Shown: positions 10,102 to 19,736 of the stretch, one piece after another | How the letters are laid out: every line of letters begins with the position of its first letter | Numbering within the stretch: the first letter of the stretch is position 1 | Source: Sarcina ventriculi | Lineage (GTDB): Bacteria > Bacillota > Clostridia > Clostridiales > Clostridiaceae | Length of the DNA: 64,000 nucleotides | Direction of reading: 5' to 3' | Assembly: GCF_900456775.1 (NCBI RefSeq) | Contig: NZ_UAUL01000008.1 | Coordinates: 248,001 to 312,000, forward strand | Position numbers and translations under genes: made by a program | Notes under the pieces: model-generated | Told to the model about the DNA's origin: nothing | Seen by the model: only the letters and a program-made list of their open reading frames with translations | Databases searched by the model: none

Positions 10102-11436
10102 TTGACAAAATATAAAGTTGGAATGGTTAGCCTAGGCTGCGATAAAAATAGAGTTGATTCAGAAATTATGCTAGGGCAAGTAGAAAGGGAATATGAATTA
10201 ACTAATAACCCTAAAGAGGCAGATATAATTATAGTAAACACTTGTGGATTTATAGAAAAGGCTAAACAAGAATCCATAAATACTATATTAGATATGGCAA
10301 AATATAAAATAAAATATAAATGTAAGCTTTTAATAGCTACAGGATGTTTAACTCAAAGATATGGAAAAGAGCTTTTAGATCTTATGCCAGAGCTTGATAT
10401 AGTCTTAGGAGTTAATGATTATGAAAAAATAAATAAGGCTATTGAAGGATTTATAAAAGAGAATAAAAAGATTTCTTCAACAAACTTTACTAATGAAGGA
10501 ATAAATGAAGGCAAAAGAATAATAACAACTAATAAGAGTAGTGCTTATTTAAGAATAGCAGAGGGTTGTAATAATTTTTGTACTTATTGTATAATTCCTA
10601 AAATAAGAGGAAAATTTAGAAGTAGAAAAATCGAAAATATAATAGAAGAAGGGAAAATTCTTGCAAATGCAGGTGTTAAAGAAATAATACTAATAGCACA
10701 AGATACAACCAATTATGGTATAGATTTATATAATGAGAAAAGGCTTCATATAGTTTTAAGAGAATTAAGTAAAATAGAAGGAATTGAATTTATAAGAGTT
10801 ATGTATTGTTATCCTGAGGCTATTTATGGTGAATTAATAGAAGAGATAAGTAAAAATGATAAAGTGTGTAAATATTTAGATCTTCCAATTCAACATATAA
10901 GTAATGATATATTAAAGAGAATGGGTAGAAAGACAAGTAAAGAAGAAATTATAGATAAGATAAAAACATTGAGAGAGAATGTTTCTAATATTGTATTAAG
11001 AACATCATTAATAGTTGGATTTCCAGGGGAAACAGAGGAAGATTTTAATGAATTAAAAGAATTTTTAAAAGAAATGAAGTTAGATAAGGTAGGAGTATTT
11101 ACATATTCACAAGAAGAAGATACACCAGCTGCACTAATGGAAAATCAAATAGATGAAAAAATTAAGCAACAAAGGGAAAAAGAGCTTATGGAGGTTCAAA
11201 AAGAAGTATCTAAAGCAATCAATAAAAGTAAGATAGGAAGAACTTACAAAGTATTAGTAGAAAGTGAAAATAGTGACTATTTTATAGGAAGAAGTTATGA
11301 AATGGCTCCAGATATTGATGGATTAATTTATATAAAAGAGAAAAATTTAAAAGCTAATAAATTCTATGATGTAAAGATAAAAGAAGCATTAGAGTATGAT
11401 TTAATAGGGGTGGTTTTAAATGAATCTTGCAAATAA
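10102..11436 (+). CDS. rimO: Ribosomal protein S12 methylthiotransferase RimO
   Basis: 444 aa. A radical-SAM enzyme that methylthiolates an Asp of ribosomal protein S12. Domains in order: N-terminal UPF0004 domain with three cluster cysteines ([26 protein letters not shown]), radical-SAM core with CNNFCTYC (Cys156, Cys160, Cys163), and a C-terminal TRAM domain. The start is TTG at 10102, preceded by [20 protein letters not shown] rather than the GCQMN of MiaB favours RimO. Its 3' end overlaps pgsA by 17 nt. Confidence 0.95.
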   Translation: MTKYKVGMVSLGCDKNRVDSEIMLGQVEREYELTNNPKEADIIIVNTCGFIEKAKQESINTILDMAKYKIKYKCKLLIATGCLTQRYGKELLDLMPELDIVLGVNDYEKINKAIEGFIKENKKISSTNFTNEGINEGKRIITTNKSSAYLRIAEGCNNFCTYCIIPKIRGKFRSRKIENIIEEGKILANAGVKEIILIAQDTTNYGIDLYNEKRLHIVLRELSKIEGIEFIRVMYCYPEAIYGELIEEISKNDKVCKYLDLPIQHISNDILKRMGRKTSKEEIIDKIKTLRENVSNIVLRTSLIVGFPGETEEDFNELKEFLKEMKLDKVGVFTYSQEEDTPAALMENQIDEKIKQQREKELMEVQKEVSKAINKSKIGRTYKVLVESENSDYFIGRSYEMAPDIDGLIYIKEKNLKANKFYDVKIKEALEYDLIGVVLNESCK

Positions 11437-11998
11437 GCTTACACTTTTAAGAATATTTTTAGTACCAGTATTTTTAATATTTTTCTTAGTAGAAGGAATA
11501 GATTATGGAACAATAGTTGCAACCATAGTGTTTATTGTTGCCTCTATAACAGATCAATTAGATGGTCATATAGCAAGGTCTAGAAATCAAATAACAACGT
11601 TTGGAAAATTTATGGACCCATTAGCAGATAAACTTTTAGTTACAGCAGTCTTTGTATGTTTAGTTCAAATAGGTATGATTCCTGCTTGGGCAGTTATAAT
11701 AATATTATCTAGAGAGTTTGCAGTATCAGGTTTAAGAAGTATTGCTGCTTCCAATGGATTAGTTATTGCAGCTAGTTGGTGGGGAAAAATAAAAACAGTA
11801 ACTCAAATGCTAGCTATATTATTATTTTTATTAACTGTTAATATAATGACTATTGGAAATACTAATTTATTAGTTAATTTTTTCCCAGGTTTTCTTGTTG
11901 CATCTAATATAGTCTTTTATATATGTGTTGTAATAACAATAATATCAGGAATAGATTATTTTATAAAGAATAGAAAAGTTATAACTTTTGACAAATAA
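11420..11998 (+). CDS. pgsA: CDP-diacylglycerol-glycerol-3-phosphate phosphatidyltransferase
   Basis: 192 aa integral membrane enzyme that commits CDP-diacylglycerol to phosphatidylglycerol. The CDP-alcohol phosphotransferase signature D-G-x2-A-R-x8-G-x3-D-x3-D is complete (Asp48, Gly49, Ala52, Arg53, Gly62, Asp66, Asp70). About five membrane segments. The ATG lies within the end of rimO, indicating translational coupling, with AGGGGTGG inside rimO as ribosome-binding site. Confidence 0.96.
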   Translation: MNLANKLTLLRIFLVPVFLIFFLVEGIDYGTIVATIVFIVASITDQLDGHIARSRNQITTFGKFMDPLADKLLVTAVFVCLVQIGMIPAWAVIIILSREFAVSGLRSIAASNGLVIAASWWGKIKTVTQMLAILLFLLTVNIMTIGNTNLLVNFFPGFLVASNIVFYICVVITIISGIDYFIKNRKVITFDK

Positions 11999-12028
11999 TG
12001 GTTTATAAATAAAAAATATGGGAATAAT

Positions 12029-12073
12029 AAAATATAAAGTGTTAATTATTTAATACTTTATATTTTCTTTTAT
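12029..12073 (+). terminator. Terminator after pgsA
   Basis: Stem 12029-12044 pairs with 12051-12066 (16 bp with one G-U), six-base loop, T-rich tail. It separates rimO-pgsA from the recA promoter, which begins immediately downstream. Confidence 0.75.
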
Positions 12074-12074
12074 A

Positions 12075-12122
12075 TTGACATTTTTAGGGGTATACTCTAT
12101 AATCAATATAGAACTTATGTTC
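12075..12122 (+). promoter_or_regulatory. recA promoter with LexA (SOS) box
   Basis: TTGACA at 12075-12080, 17-bp spacer, TATAAT at 12098-12103. The palindrome GAACTTATGTTC (12111-12122) sits at the expected transcription start and matches the Gram-positive LexA core GAAC-N4-GTTC. Binding there would block initiation, so recA is predicted to be SOS-induced. Confidence 0.88.
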
Positions 12123-12138
12123 GTAGTAGGAGGATTTT

Positions 12139-13170
12139 ATGGCTAAAATAGATGAAAATAAATTAAAAGCTATTGAGATGGCAATGGGTCAAATCGAAAA
12201 ACAATTTGGAAAAGGTTCAGTTATGAAACTTGGGGAAGATGCTACAGCAAATATAGATGCAGTATCTACCGGGTGTTTAGATTTAGATATAGCTCTTGGA
12301 ATCGGAGGAGTTCCGAGGGGAAGAATAATAGAAATTTATGGACCAGAAAGTTCTGGTAAAACAACTATTGCATTGCATGTTGTTGCAGAAGCTCAGAAAT
12401 TAGGTGGAGCAGCAGCTTATATTGATGCAGAACATGCATTAGATCCAGGATATGCATCAAAGCTTGGTGTAGATATAGATAATTTAGTAGTATCACAGCC
12501 AGATACTGGAGAACAAGGTTTAGAAATTGCAGAAGCTTTAGTTAGATCAGGGGCTATAGATGTTTTAGTTGTAGATTCAGTGGCGGCTCTTGTTCCAAGA
12601 GCTGAAATAGAAGGTGAGATGGGAGACTCTCATGTAGGTCTTCAGGCAAGACTTATGTCGCAAGCTCTTAGAAAATTAGCAGGTAGTATAAATCAAACTA
12701 AATGTGTTGCAATATTTATAAATCAGTTAAGAGAAAAAGTTGGAATAATGTTTGGAAACCCTGAAGTTACGCCAGGTGGAAGAGCTTTAAAATTTTATGC
12801 ATCAGTTAGAATGGATATTAGAAGAATAGATTCAATAAAGCAAGGCGATGCTATAATGGGAAATAGAACTAGGGTTAAAGTAATAAAAAATAAAGTTGCA
12901 CCTCCGTTTAGACAAGCTGAATTTGATATAATGTATAATGAAGGAATATCTAAGACAGGAAATTTAGTAGATGTAGGTGTAAAAGAAGAAATAATTCAAA
13001 AGAGTGGAGCTTGGTTCTCTTATGGAGATATAAGACTTGGTCAAGGTAGAGAAAATGCAAAGCAGTACTTAAAAGACAATGAAGAGATAGCTTTAGAAAT
13101 TGAAAGAAAAATAAGAGAAAAGCATAATCTTCCAATGTTAGAAGTAGCAGTTTCTAAAGAAGAAAAATAA
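12139..13170 (+). CDS. recA: Recombinase RecA
   Basis: 343 aa. An ATP-dependent strand-exchange protein and LexA co-protease. Walker A is GPESSGKT at 68-75; the [20 protein letters not shown] segment holds Walker B and loop L1. The open reading frame is uninterrupted, with no intein. A GGAGGATTTT ribosome-binding site precedes the ATG. It is monocistronic: a strong SOS-type promoter upstream and a large terminator structure downstream. Confidence 0.99.
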   Translation: MAKIDENKLKAIEMAMGQIEKQFGKGSVMKLGEDATANIDAVSTGCLDLDIALGIGGVPRGRIIEIYGPESSGKTTIALHVVAEAQKLGGAAAYIDAEHALDPGYASKLGVDIDNLVVSQPDTGEQGLEIAEALVRSGAIDVLVVDSVAALVPRAEIEGEMGDSHVGLQARLMSQALRKLAGSINQTKCVAIFINQLREKVGIMFGNPEVTPGGRALKFYASVRMDIRRIDSIKQGDAIMGNRTRVKVIKNKVAPPFRQAEFDIMYNEGISKTGNLVDVGVKEEIIQKSGAWFSYGDIRLGQGRENAKQYLKDNEEIALEIERKIREKHNLPMLEVAVSKEEK

Positions 13171-13187
13171 TTTTAAATGAATACGTG

Positions 13188-13274
13188 CTATATCAAAGTT
13201 TTCAAATAATGATGTAAAATATGTTAAATACAACATAATTATTTACATAAAGATTTCTTTGATATAGTTTTTTT
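13188..13274 (+). terminator. Large nested terminator hairpin after recA
   Basis: CTATATCAAAG (13188-13198) pairs with CTTTGATATAG (13257-13267), followed by seven T residues. Inside, ATGTAAA (13212-13218) pairs with TTTACAT (13242-13248) and TATGTT (13220-13225) with AACATA (13232-13237). The whole 80-nt unit folds as a long interrupted rod and should end recA transcription. The remainder of the recA-rny gap holds only the rny promoter. Confidence 0.8.
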
Positions 13275-13382
13275 ATTTTATAAGATATTAATTTTTTAAG
13301 AAGATAGAATAAAAAGATAAAAAAGATTTATAATATAAGTAAAAATATACTAAACATAATATAAAGCTAGTTATGTAGCACC

Positions 13383-13411
13383 TTGACACAAAGATAAATT
13401 TACTATACAAT
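13383..13411 (+). promoter_or_regulatory. Sigma-A promoter of rny
   Basis: TTGACA at 13383-13388, 17-bp spacer, TACAAT at 13406-13411. It gives a leader of about 100 nt before rny; I see no strong structure in that leader. Confidence 0.75.
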
Positions 13412-13517
13412 AATAACAAATACTGGTTTATCATGTTCAATAAGAATTACAGTGAGAATATATTATGACACCTTTCTATAAATATTTAGTTTATAATATT
13501 AACAAGGAGGTGTTCAT

Positions 13518-15062
13518 ATGGATGATATAATTATAGCGATAATTATAGCAATTATTATATTAATAGTTATAGGATTTATTCAACGCGCTATGATAAATAA
13601 GGCTTCAAAAAATAGAATTGAAAGTTTACAAAAAGAAGCTGAAGGAGTCTTAGAAGATGCGAAGAAGGAGTCTGAAGCATTAAAAAAAGAGGTAATATTA
13701 GAGGCAAAAGAAGAAGCTCATAAATTAAGAAATGATTTAGAAAAAGAATCTAGAGAGAGAAGAAGTGAACTTCAAAGGTTAGAAAGAAGATTATTACAAA
13801 GGGAAGAATCTTTAGATAAAAAAAGTGATTTATTAGAAAAAAAAGAAGAAGGTCTTAATGATAGAGTTATTGAGATAGAGAATATTGAAAATGGTGTAAA
13901 ATCTCTTTATGAAGAGCAAAGAAGCGAACTTGAAAGAATTTCAAATCTTACCACAGAAGAGGCTAGAAAAATTTTATTAGATCAAGTTAATAGAGAAGTA
14001 AAACACGAAGCAGCAATAATGATAAAGGATGTTGAATCTAAAGCAAAAGAAGAATCTGATAAAAGAGCTAGAGAAATAATAACAAACGCTATTCAAAGAT
14101 GTGCAGCAGATCATGTATCAGAATCTACAGTGTATGTAGTAGCACTTCCTAACGATGAAATGAAGGGTAGAATAATAGGAAGAGAAGGTAGAAATATAAG
14201 AACTTTAGAAACGTTAACAGGAGTTGATCTTATAATAGATGATACGCCTGAAGCTGTTATTTTATCAAGCTTTGATCCTATAAGGAGAGAAGTTGCAAGA
14301 ATAGCATTAGAAAAATTAATTGTAGATGGAAGGATACATCCAGCTAGAATTGAAGAAATGGTAGAGAGAGCTATGAAGGATGTAGAAAATGATATCAAAG
14401 AAGAGGGAGAACAAGCAACCTTTGAAACTGGTGTTCATGGTTTACATCCAGAGGTAATAAAACTTTTGGGAAGATTAAAATACAGAACTAGTTATGGACA
14501 AAATGTATTGAAACATTCTATTGAGGTTGCATATTTAGCAGGATTAATGGCATCAGAGTTAGGATTAGATGTTAATCTAGCTAGAAGAGCAGGACTTTTA
14601 CATGATATTGGTAAAGGGGTTGACCAAGAATATGAAGGACCACATGCTTTAATAGGAGGAGATCTTGCAAAAAAGTATCATGAGTCTCCAGCAGTAGTAA
14701 ATGCTATTTCGGCTCATCATGGTGATGTAGAAATGCAAACTTTAGAGGCCGTTCTTGTTCAAGCCGCAGATGCTATATCAGCAGCTAGACCAGGGGCTAG
14801 AAGAGAAACATTAGAAGCTTATATAAAAAGATTAGAGAAATTAGAAGAAATAGCTACTTCATATGAAGGTGTAGAAAAGTCATATGCAATTCAAGCTGGA
14901 AGAGAGATTAGAATTATGGTTAAACCAGATCAAGTTGATGATGCAGGTGCTGTTGAAATGGCAAGAAATATTGTTAAAAATATAGAAGAGCAATTGGAGT
15001 ATCCTGGACAAATAAAGATAAATGTTATAAGAGAAACTCGTGCAGTAGATTATGCAAAATAG
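13518..15062 (+). CDS. rny: Ribonuclease Y
   Basis: 514 aa. The membrane-anchored endoribonuclease that starts mRNA decay in Firmicutes. One N-terminal membrane segment (residues 3-22) is followed by a long charged coiled coil (about 27-190), a KH domain containing [15 protein letters not shown], and an HD domain with [10 protein letters not shown] (His362, Asp363). The AAGGAGGTGTTCAT ribosome-binding site is strong. Together with PNPase upstream it supplies two core mRNA-decay enzymes in this window. Confidence 0.97.
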   Translation: MDDIIIAIIIAIIILIVIGFIQRAMINKASKNRIESLQKEAEGVLEDAKKESEALKKEVILEAKEEAHKLRNDLEKESRERRSELQRLERRLLQREESLDKKSDLLEKKEEGLNDRVIEIENIENGVKSLYEEQRSELERISNLTTEEARKILLDQVNREVKHEAAIMIKDVESKAKEESDKRAREIITNAIQRCAADHVSESTVYVVALPNDEMKGRIIGREGRNIRTLETLTGVDLIIDDTPEAVILSSFDPIRREVARIALEKLIVDGRIHPARIEEMVERAMKDVENDIKEEGEQATFETGVHGLHPEVIKLLGRLKYRTSYGQNVLKHSIEVAYLAGLMASELGLDVNLARRAGLLHDIGKGVDQEYEGPHALIGGDLAKKYHESPAVVNAISAHHGDVEMQTLEAVLVQAADAISAARPGARRETLEAYIKRLEKLEEIATSYEGVEKSYAIQAGREIRIMVKPDQVDDAGAVEMARNIVKNIEEQLEYPGQIKINVIRETRAVDYAK

Positions 15063-15076
15063 TTTATTATATTTTA

Positions 15077-15108
15077 AAATACATCTTTTATAAAGAGATG
15101 TATTTTTT
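15077..15108 (+). terminator. Terminator after rny
   Basis: AAATACATCT (15077-15086) pairs with AGATGTATTT (15096-15105), followed by TTT. Clean intrinsic terminator. Confidence 0.88.
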
Positions 15109-15126
15109 ATAATAATAAAAAATAAA

Positions 15127-15155
15127 GAAGGATTTTTCAATCTTTTGTAGAATAT
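15127..15155 (+). promoter_or_regulatory. Sigma-H promoter of spoVS
   Basis: GAAGGATTT (15127-15135) matches the sigma-H -35 consensus RNAGGAWWW and GTAGAATAT (15147-15155) matches the -10 RNNGAATWW at every fixed position, separated by 11 bp, inside the known 11-12 bp range. In Bacillus subtilis spoVS is a sigma-H gene, so the match is biologically expected. Confidence 0.8.
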
Positions 15156-15159
15156 GTAT

Positions 15160-15196
15160 AGTATACGTTTTATAAATTTTTTTGAAAACGTATGCT
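15160..15196 (+). repeat. Inverted repeat in the spoVS 5' leader
   Basis: AGTATACGTTTT (15160-15171) and AAAACGTATGCT (15185-15196) form a 12-position inverted repeat with one G-U pair and a 13-nt spacer. It lies between the sigma-H -10 and the ribosome-binding site, so it could be an RNA hairpin at the mRNA 5' end or a protein operator. Confidence 0.55.
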
Positions 15197-15222
15197 ATAA
15201 AGAGTTAGCAGGAGGAAAATAA

Positions 15223-15483
15223 ATGGAAGTATTAAAAGTATCAACGAAGTCAAATCCTAATTCGGTAGCGGGAGCTTTAGCTGCTATAATTAAGGAGAAG
15301 AACGTTGTTGAAATTCAAGCAGTAGGTGCAGGAGCAATTAATCAAGCTGTAAAAGCAATAGCAATAGCTAGAGGTTTTGTTGCACCTAGTGGAAAAGATA
15401 TAGTTTGCATACCAGCTTTCACAGATATACAAATAGATGGTGAAAGTAGAACGGCAATAAAATTAATAGTTCAGCCTAGATGA
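15223..15483 (+). CDS. spoVS: Stage V sporulation protein S
   Basis: 86 aa, the exact family size. SpoVS is a small Alba-like protein needed for spore coat assembly and efficient sporulation in Bacillus. The almost invariant start MEVLKVSTKSNPNSVAGA and the IQAVGAGAINQAVKAIAIARG segment identify it. Ribosome-binding site AGGAGGAAAATAA. It follows rny as in Bacillus, and carries its own sigma-H promoter. Confidence 0.97.
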   Translation: MEVLKVSTKSNPNSVAGALAAIIKEKNVVEIQAVGAGAINQAVKAIAIARGFVAPSGKDIVCIPAFTDIQIDGESRTAIKLIVQPR

Positions 15484-15505
15484 TTTGTAAATGTTTAAAT
15501 AAGTG

Positions 15506-15539
15506 CCTCATGGATGATTTTTAAATTAATTTCATGAGG
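15506..15539 (+). terminator. Weak hairpin after spoVS
   Basis: CCTCATG (15506-15512) pairs with CATGAGG (15533-15539) with a 20-nt AT-rich loop. There is no real T-tract, so its role as a terminator is uncertain. The rest of the gap to 15680 shows nothing recognisable. Confidence 0.4.
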
Positions 15540-15679
15540 TAATTTATATTTTATTTATAAATATATAATTTACTTTAAAAATTAAAAGTGCTATATTAAA
15601 TATTAGTTAAGTGAATTAAATAATTACTATTTAATTTACATTTATATTAATATTAAGTAGTAAAAGGGGGATTATTCTT

Positions 15680-16876
15680 ATGAATTTATCTAAAAAGGCA
15701 ATGAATATGGAACCATCTATGACATTAGCGCTTACTGCTAAAGCTGGGGAACTTAAAGCACAGGGGGTTGATGTTATAAGTTTTGGTGTGGGAGAGCCGG
15801 ATTTTAATACTCCTCAAAATATAATAGATGCAGCTATTTTGGCTATGAATCAAGGAAAAACTAAATATACAGCTGTATCTGGAATAACAGAGCTTAAGGA
15901 AGCGATAGTTAAAAAATTTTATAATGATAATGGATTAAAGTATAAGAGTGAAAATATTATTGTTTCAACTGGAGGAAAACAGTGTTTATTTAATGTATTT
16001 GCAGCTATTTTAAATGTGGGGGATGAAGTTTTAATACCTAAACCTTATTGGGTAAGTTATCCTGAACTTGTAAAGTTAAATGATGGTATTCCTGTTTTTG
16101 TAGAAACAAATAAAGAAGATGATTTTAAAATAAATTTTAAAAATTTGGAAAAAAGTATAACTAATAAAACTAAGGCAATAGTTGTAAATTCACCTAATAA
16201 TCCTACAGGGTCAATTTATAGTAAAAAAGAGTTAATGGAAATTGCTGATTTTGCTAAAAAGTATGATTTATATATAATATCTGATGAAATGTATGAGAAA
16301 CTTACATACGGAGATAATAAGCATATAAGTATTGCAAGTTTAAATGAAGATGCATTTAATAGAACAATAGTTGTTAACGGCTTATCTAAAGCTTATGCTA
16401 TGACAGGATGGAGAGTAGGTTATGCAGCTGGTAAAAAGGAAATAATAAAGCTTATGAATAATATTCAAAGTCATACAACATCTAATGTAAATTCAATAGC
16501 ACAGTATGCATCTTTAGAAGCTTTAACAGGACAACAAGAAGAAATGAAAATTATGCAAAATGAATTTGATAGAAGAAGAAAGGTTATGATGAAATTATTA
16601 GATGATATTTCTGATGTATCATATATAGAGCCAAAGGGTGCTTTCTATATTTTAGTTAATATAGAGAAAATTCTTAAAAAGTTTAAAATAAGTGGGTCAA
16701 GTGAGTTTTGCGAAAAATTATTGGATAGAGAGAACGTAGTCGCTATCCCTGGAATAGCGTTTGGAGAAGATAATTATATAAGATTATCGTATGCAACTTC
16801 AATGGATAGTATAGAAACAGGTTTAAATAGAATTTCAAACTTTATTAAAAATTTAAATATTTCGACAATTTATTAA
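15680..16876 (+). CDS. Class I/II pyridoxal-phosphate aminotransferase (aspartate aminotransferase-like)
   Basis: 398 aa. A fold-type I aminotransferase in the AspB/PatA branch. The PLP Schiff-base lysine is Lys237 in NGLSKAYAMTGWRVGY; VNSPNNPTG and the C-terminal IRLSYATS arginine (carboxylate binding) are present. Ribosome-binding site AAAGGGGGA. It stands alone between spoVS and ptsH, so context does not reveal the amino donor; aspartate:2-oxoglutarate is the commonest activity in this group. Confidence 0.85.
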   Translation: MNLSKKAMNMEPSMTLALTAKAGELKAQGVDVISFGVGEPDFNTPQNIIDAAILAMNQGKTKYTAVSGITELKEAIVKKFYNDNGLKYKSENIIVSTGGKQCLFNVFAAILNVGDEVLIPKPYWVSYPELVKLNDGIPVFVETNKEDDFKINFKNLEKSITNKTKAIVVNSPNNPTGSIYSKKELMEIADFAKKYDLYIISDEMYEKLTYGDNKHISIASLNEDAFNRTIVVNGLSKAYAMTGWRVGYAAGKKEIIKLMNNIQSHTTSNVNSIAQYASLEALTGQQEEMKIMQNEFDRRRKVMMKLLDDISDVSYIEPKGAFYILVNIEKILKKFKISGSSEFCEKLLDRENVVAIPGIAFGEDNYIRLSYATSMDSIETGLNRISNFIKNLNISTIY

Positions 16877-16882
16877 AAATTA

Positions 16883-16910
16883 TTGAATTCCATGGAAAAA
16901 ATGATATAAT
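16883..16910 (+). promoter_or_regulatory. Promoter of ptsH
   Basis: TTGAAT at 16883-16888 and TATAAT at 16905-16910 with a 16-bp spacer, giving a leader of about 110 nt. Confidence 0.6.
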
Positions 16911-17025
16911 ATTATGTATAGGAATCAATTACAATATATTATTTATTAAAAAAGTAAAAAAGTTCTAAAAAATAATTCCTAATTATGTGAGAATATAATA
17001 AATATGAAAGTATGAGGTGTATTTA

Positions 17026-17286
17026 ATGATATCTAAAGAAGTTTTAGTTAAAAATTCAACAGGTTTACACGCTAGACCAGCTACATTATTAGTAAAGAAG
17101 GCTTCTTCTTTTAAATCTGATATAAGTTTAGAATTCAATGGTAAAAAGGCTAACGTTAAAAGTTTAATTGGTGTTTTATCATTAGGAGTTTCAAAGGATG
17201 CAACTGTAAAGGTTACTGCTAGCGGAGATGATGAAACTTTAGCAGCAGAAGAAATAGCTAAATTAATAGAAACTTTAGAAGACTAA
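17026..17286 (+). CDS. ptsH: Phosphocarrier protein HPr
   Basis: 86 aa from the ATG at 17026, which has GAGGTG 6 nt upstream; a GTG at 17017 overlaps that site. HPr relays phosphate from enzyme I to PTS permeases. His15 lies in STGLHARPA (phosphotransfer site) and Ser46 in VKSLIGVLSLGV (HPr-kinase regulatory site), so it can serve in catabolite repression. The presence of His15 excludes Crh. No ptsI is adjacent; the gene is monocistronic. Confidence 0.95.
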   Translation: MISKEVLVKNSTGLHARPATLLVKKASSFKSDISLEFNGKKANVKSLIGVLSLGVSKDATVKVTASGDDETLAAEEIAKLIETLED

Positions 17287-17302
17287 TTTAATTTGGTAAA
17301 AT

Positions 17303-17345
17303 AAAAAAGGTTCTAATTATATACTTATAGTTAGAGCCTTTTTTA
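17303..17345 (+). terminator. Terminator after ptsH
   Basis: A long stem with AAAAAAGGTTCTAA on the 5' side and TTAGAGCCTTTTTT on the 3' side (one G-U pair), ending in a six-T tract. Confidence 0.88.
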
Positions 17346-17460
17346 TTGTTTATAATTTTGGTAAAGTTTATTAATATTATTTTAAAAGTTAAAAAATATG
17401 TTATAATACGAATTATAATTAAAAAAAATAAATGTTTGTACGTTGGAGGTTATTTGATAT

Positions 17461-18891
17461 ATGAATAATTTATATAAAACACCCTTAAATTCTAGATATG
17501 CTTCAAAGGAAATGTCATATATATTTTCAGATGATATGAAATTTTCTACTTGGAGAAAATTATGGGTTGCTTTAGCAGAGAGTGAAAAGGAATTAGGATT
17601 AGATATAACAACTGAACAAATAAATGAATTGAAGAAAAATATTTATAATATAAATTATGATGACGCAATAAAAAAAGAAAAAGAGGTAAGACATGATGTA
17701 ATGAGTCATGTTTATGCTTATGGTCTGTTATGTCCTGAAGCTAAAGGAATAATACACTTAGGAGCAACTAGTTGTTATGTTGGAGATAATACAGATATAA
17801 TAATTATGAGAGACGCTCTTATATTGATAAAGAAAAAAATAGTTACAGTTTTGAATCATTTAAAAGAATTCGCTCTTAAATATAAAGATATGCCAACTTT
17901 AGGATTTACGCATTATCAACCAGCTCAGTTAACTACTGTTGGTAAAAGGGCTACTCTTTGGATGCAAGATTTAACAATGGATATAGAAAACATTGATTAT
18001 TTATTAAGTAATTTTAAGTTAAGAGGTGCTAAAGGTACAACAGGAACACAAGCAAGTTTTATGGAACTTTTTAATGGAGATGAGGAAAAGGTAAAGACTT
18101 TAGATAAAATGATTGCAAATAAAATGGGCTTTAAAGCAAGTTTTGCAGTTACTGGTCAAACTTATCCAAGAAAATTTGATTCTATAGTATTAAACACTTT
18201 ATCAGAGGTTGCGCAAAGTGCTTATAAGTTTTCAAATGATTTAAGATTACTTCAAAGTATGAAAGAGATGGAAGAGCCTTTTGAGAAGAATCAAATAGGA
18301 TCATCTGCAATGGCATATAAAAGAAATCCTATGAGAAGTGAAAGAATAAGCGCTTTGTCTAGATATGTTATAGTAGATTCCTTAAATCCAGCTATAACTG
18401 CTGCTACTCAATGGTTTGAAAGAACTTTAGATGATTCAGCTAATAAAAGAATAGCAGTTGCAGAAGCTTTTCTAGCTTTAGATGGTGTTTTTAATATATA
18501 TATAAATGTAGTTGAAAACATGGTGGTGTATGATAAAGTAATTAAATCTCATGTAGAAAATGAATTGCCATTTATGGCTACTGAAAACATTCTTATGAAA
18601 GCTGTAAAAAAAGGAGGAGATAGGCAAGAACTTCATGAACGTATTAGAATTCATTCAATGGCTGCAGCTCAAAGAGTAAAGGGAGAAGGATTAAATAATG
18701 ATCTTATCGAAAGAATAATAAATGATAATTCGTTTGGACTTTCAAAAGAGGAGATATTAGAAGCAATAAATCCTTTGAAGTTTGTTGGAAGGGCTCCAGG
18801 ACAAGTGTTAGAGTTTATAGAAGAGTGTGTAGAACCAATTTTAAGAGAAAATATTGATGCTTTAGATATAAAAGGCGAAGTTAATGTTTAG
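17461..18891 (+). CDS. purB: Adenylosuccinate lyase
   Basis: 476 aa. It splits adenylosuccinate and SAICAR to release fumarate in purine synthesis. The superfamily signature GSSAMAYKRNPMRSE (near residue 280) and the LGATSCYVGDN segment are present, and the longer form with C-terminal FVGRAPGQVLEFIEE fits the PurB group common in clostridia. Ribosome-binding site GGAGGT. It is not in a pur operon; flanked by terminators, it is a single-gene unit. Confidence 0.96.
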   Translation: MNNLYKTPLNSRYASKEMSYIFSDDMKFSTWRKLWVALAESEKELGLDITTEQINELKKNIYNINYDDAIKKEKEVRHDVMSHVYAYGLLCPEAKGIIHLGATSCYVGDNTDIIIMRDALILIKKKIVTVLNHLKEFALKYKDMPTLGFTHYQPAQLTTVGKRATLWMQDLTMDIENIDYLLSNFKLRGAKGTTGTQASFMELFNGDEEKVKTLDKMIANKMGFKASFAVTGQTYPRKFDSIVLNTLSEVAQSAYKFSNDLRLLQSMKEMEEPFEKNQIGSSAMAYKRNPMRSERISALSRYVIVDSLNPAITAATQWFERTLDDSANKRIAVAEAFLALDGVFNIYINVVENMVVYDKVIKSHVENELPFMATENILMKAVKKGGDRQELHERIRIHSMAAAQRVKGEGLNNDLIERIINDNSFGLSKEEILEAINPLKFVGRAPGQVLEFIEECVEPILRENIDALDIKGEVNV

Positions 18892-18907
18892 GCAGATAAG
18901 AAGTAAT

Positions 18908-18936
18908 AAAAACCATAGAGTAAATCTATGGTTTTT
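18908..18936. terminator. Bidirectional terminator between purB and the exonuclease gene
   Basis: AAAAACCATAGA (18908-18919) and TCTATGGTTTTT (18925-18936) form a perfect 12-bp stem with A- and T-tracts on both sides, serving the two convergent genes. Confidence 0.9.
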
Positions 18937-18938
18937 AT

Positions 18939-19550
18939 CTATTTAGATAACATATTTGAAAAGTAATTTCTTTTTATGTGACCTTGTTTGATTCCTTCGG
19001 TTACTGCTAAATATGTAGCAGCAGTATCAAATCGAGCATCATGATAATTTCCACTACCCATAAATAACTTATTAGCAGTTTCAGTAATTTTTTCTTTAGA
19101 TACATTTAAAAAGTTAATGACTTCTTCAAGTTTAGGATTTTTAAAATCACCAGAAGATTTTAGGAGTTTACAGATATCTTTATAGTATTGCATAGTACAG
19201 AAGATATGCTGAGGAAAAAATTCTTCACCAATACCTAATAGTTCATGCTTTAAAAATTTAATATCAAATTGTACATTATGTCCTATTATAAAGTCAGCTT
19301 CTATAAAATCATTTAAAAATTCTTCAAAAGAATCCTCAAAGTACATTCCATTACTTAATTCATATAATTTTTCTAAAGAAAAACCATGTATTTTTTCAGC
19401 CTCTTCATTCATTTCATCAACAGCAAAGAAAAAATTTTTACCCATAGTAGTTTGAGGTTTAGTAGATGTATCAATTAAAATATAGCTAAGTTGGCATATG
19501 CTACCTGGCTTTATTCCAGTTGTTTCAGTATCAAAGAATAATAATTTCAT
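18939..19550 (-). CDS. DEDDh 3'-5' exonuclease (DnaQ-like)
   Basis: 203 aa. All three Exo motifs are visible: FDTETTG (Asp7, Glu9), IIGHNVQFDIKFL, and YHDARFDTAATYLAV. Stand-alone DEDDh enzymes act in proofreading, RNA maturation or DNA repair; the substrate cannot be told from sequence. GGAGGAATTTATTA precedes the ATG. It is transcribed away from phoH and towards purB. Its stop codon is 2 bp from the shared terminator. Confidence 0.88.
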   Translation of the reverse strand: MKLLFFDTETTGIKPGSICQLSYILIDTSTKPQTTMGKNFFFAVDEMNEEAEKIHGFSLEKLYELSNGMYFEDSFEEFLNDFIEADFIIGHNVQFDIKFLKHELLGIGEEFFPQHIFCTMQYYKDICKLLKSSGDFKNPKLEEVINFLNVSKEKITETANKLFMGSGNYHDARFDTAATYLAVTEGIKQGHIKRNYFSNMLSK

Positions 19551-19736
19551 TAATAAATTCCTCCAAATTTTATGTATAAATATATAATAATATAAAAGTT
19601 AAACTCTAGCAATAAAGTTTAGTTTATATAATAGTAAATTAATGTATATTTTAGGAATTATAAAGATTGATTAAAAATATTATATATAAAGATTAAAAAA
19701 TATAAATGATATGCATTCTAAAGGAGTGATTTTAAT

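Noticed and set aside
12139-13170. Intein or truncated recA
   Set aside because: The 343-codon frame is continuous and motifs are normally spaced.
17017-17286. Crh instead of HPr
   Set aside because: His15 is present in the HARP motif; Crh lacks it.
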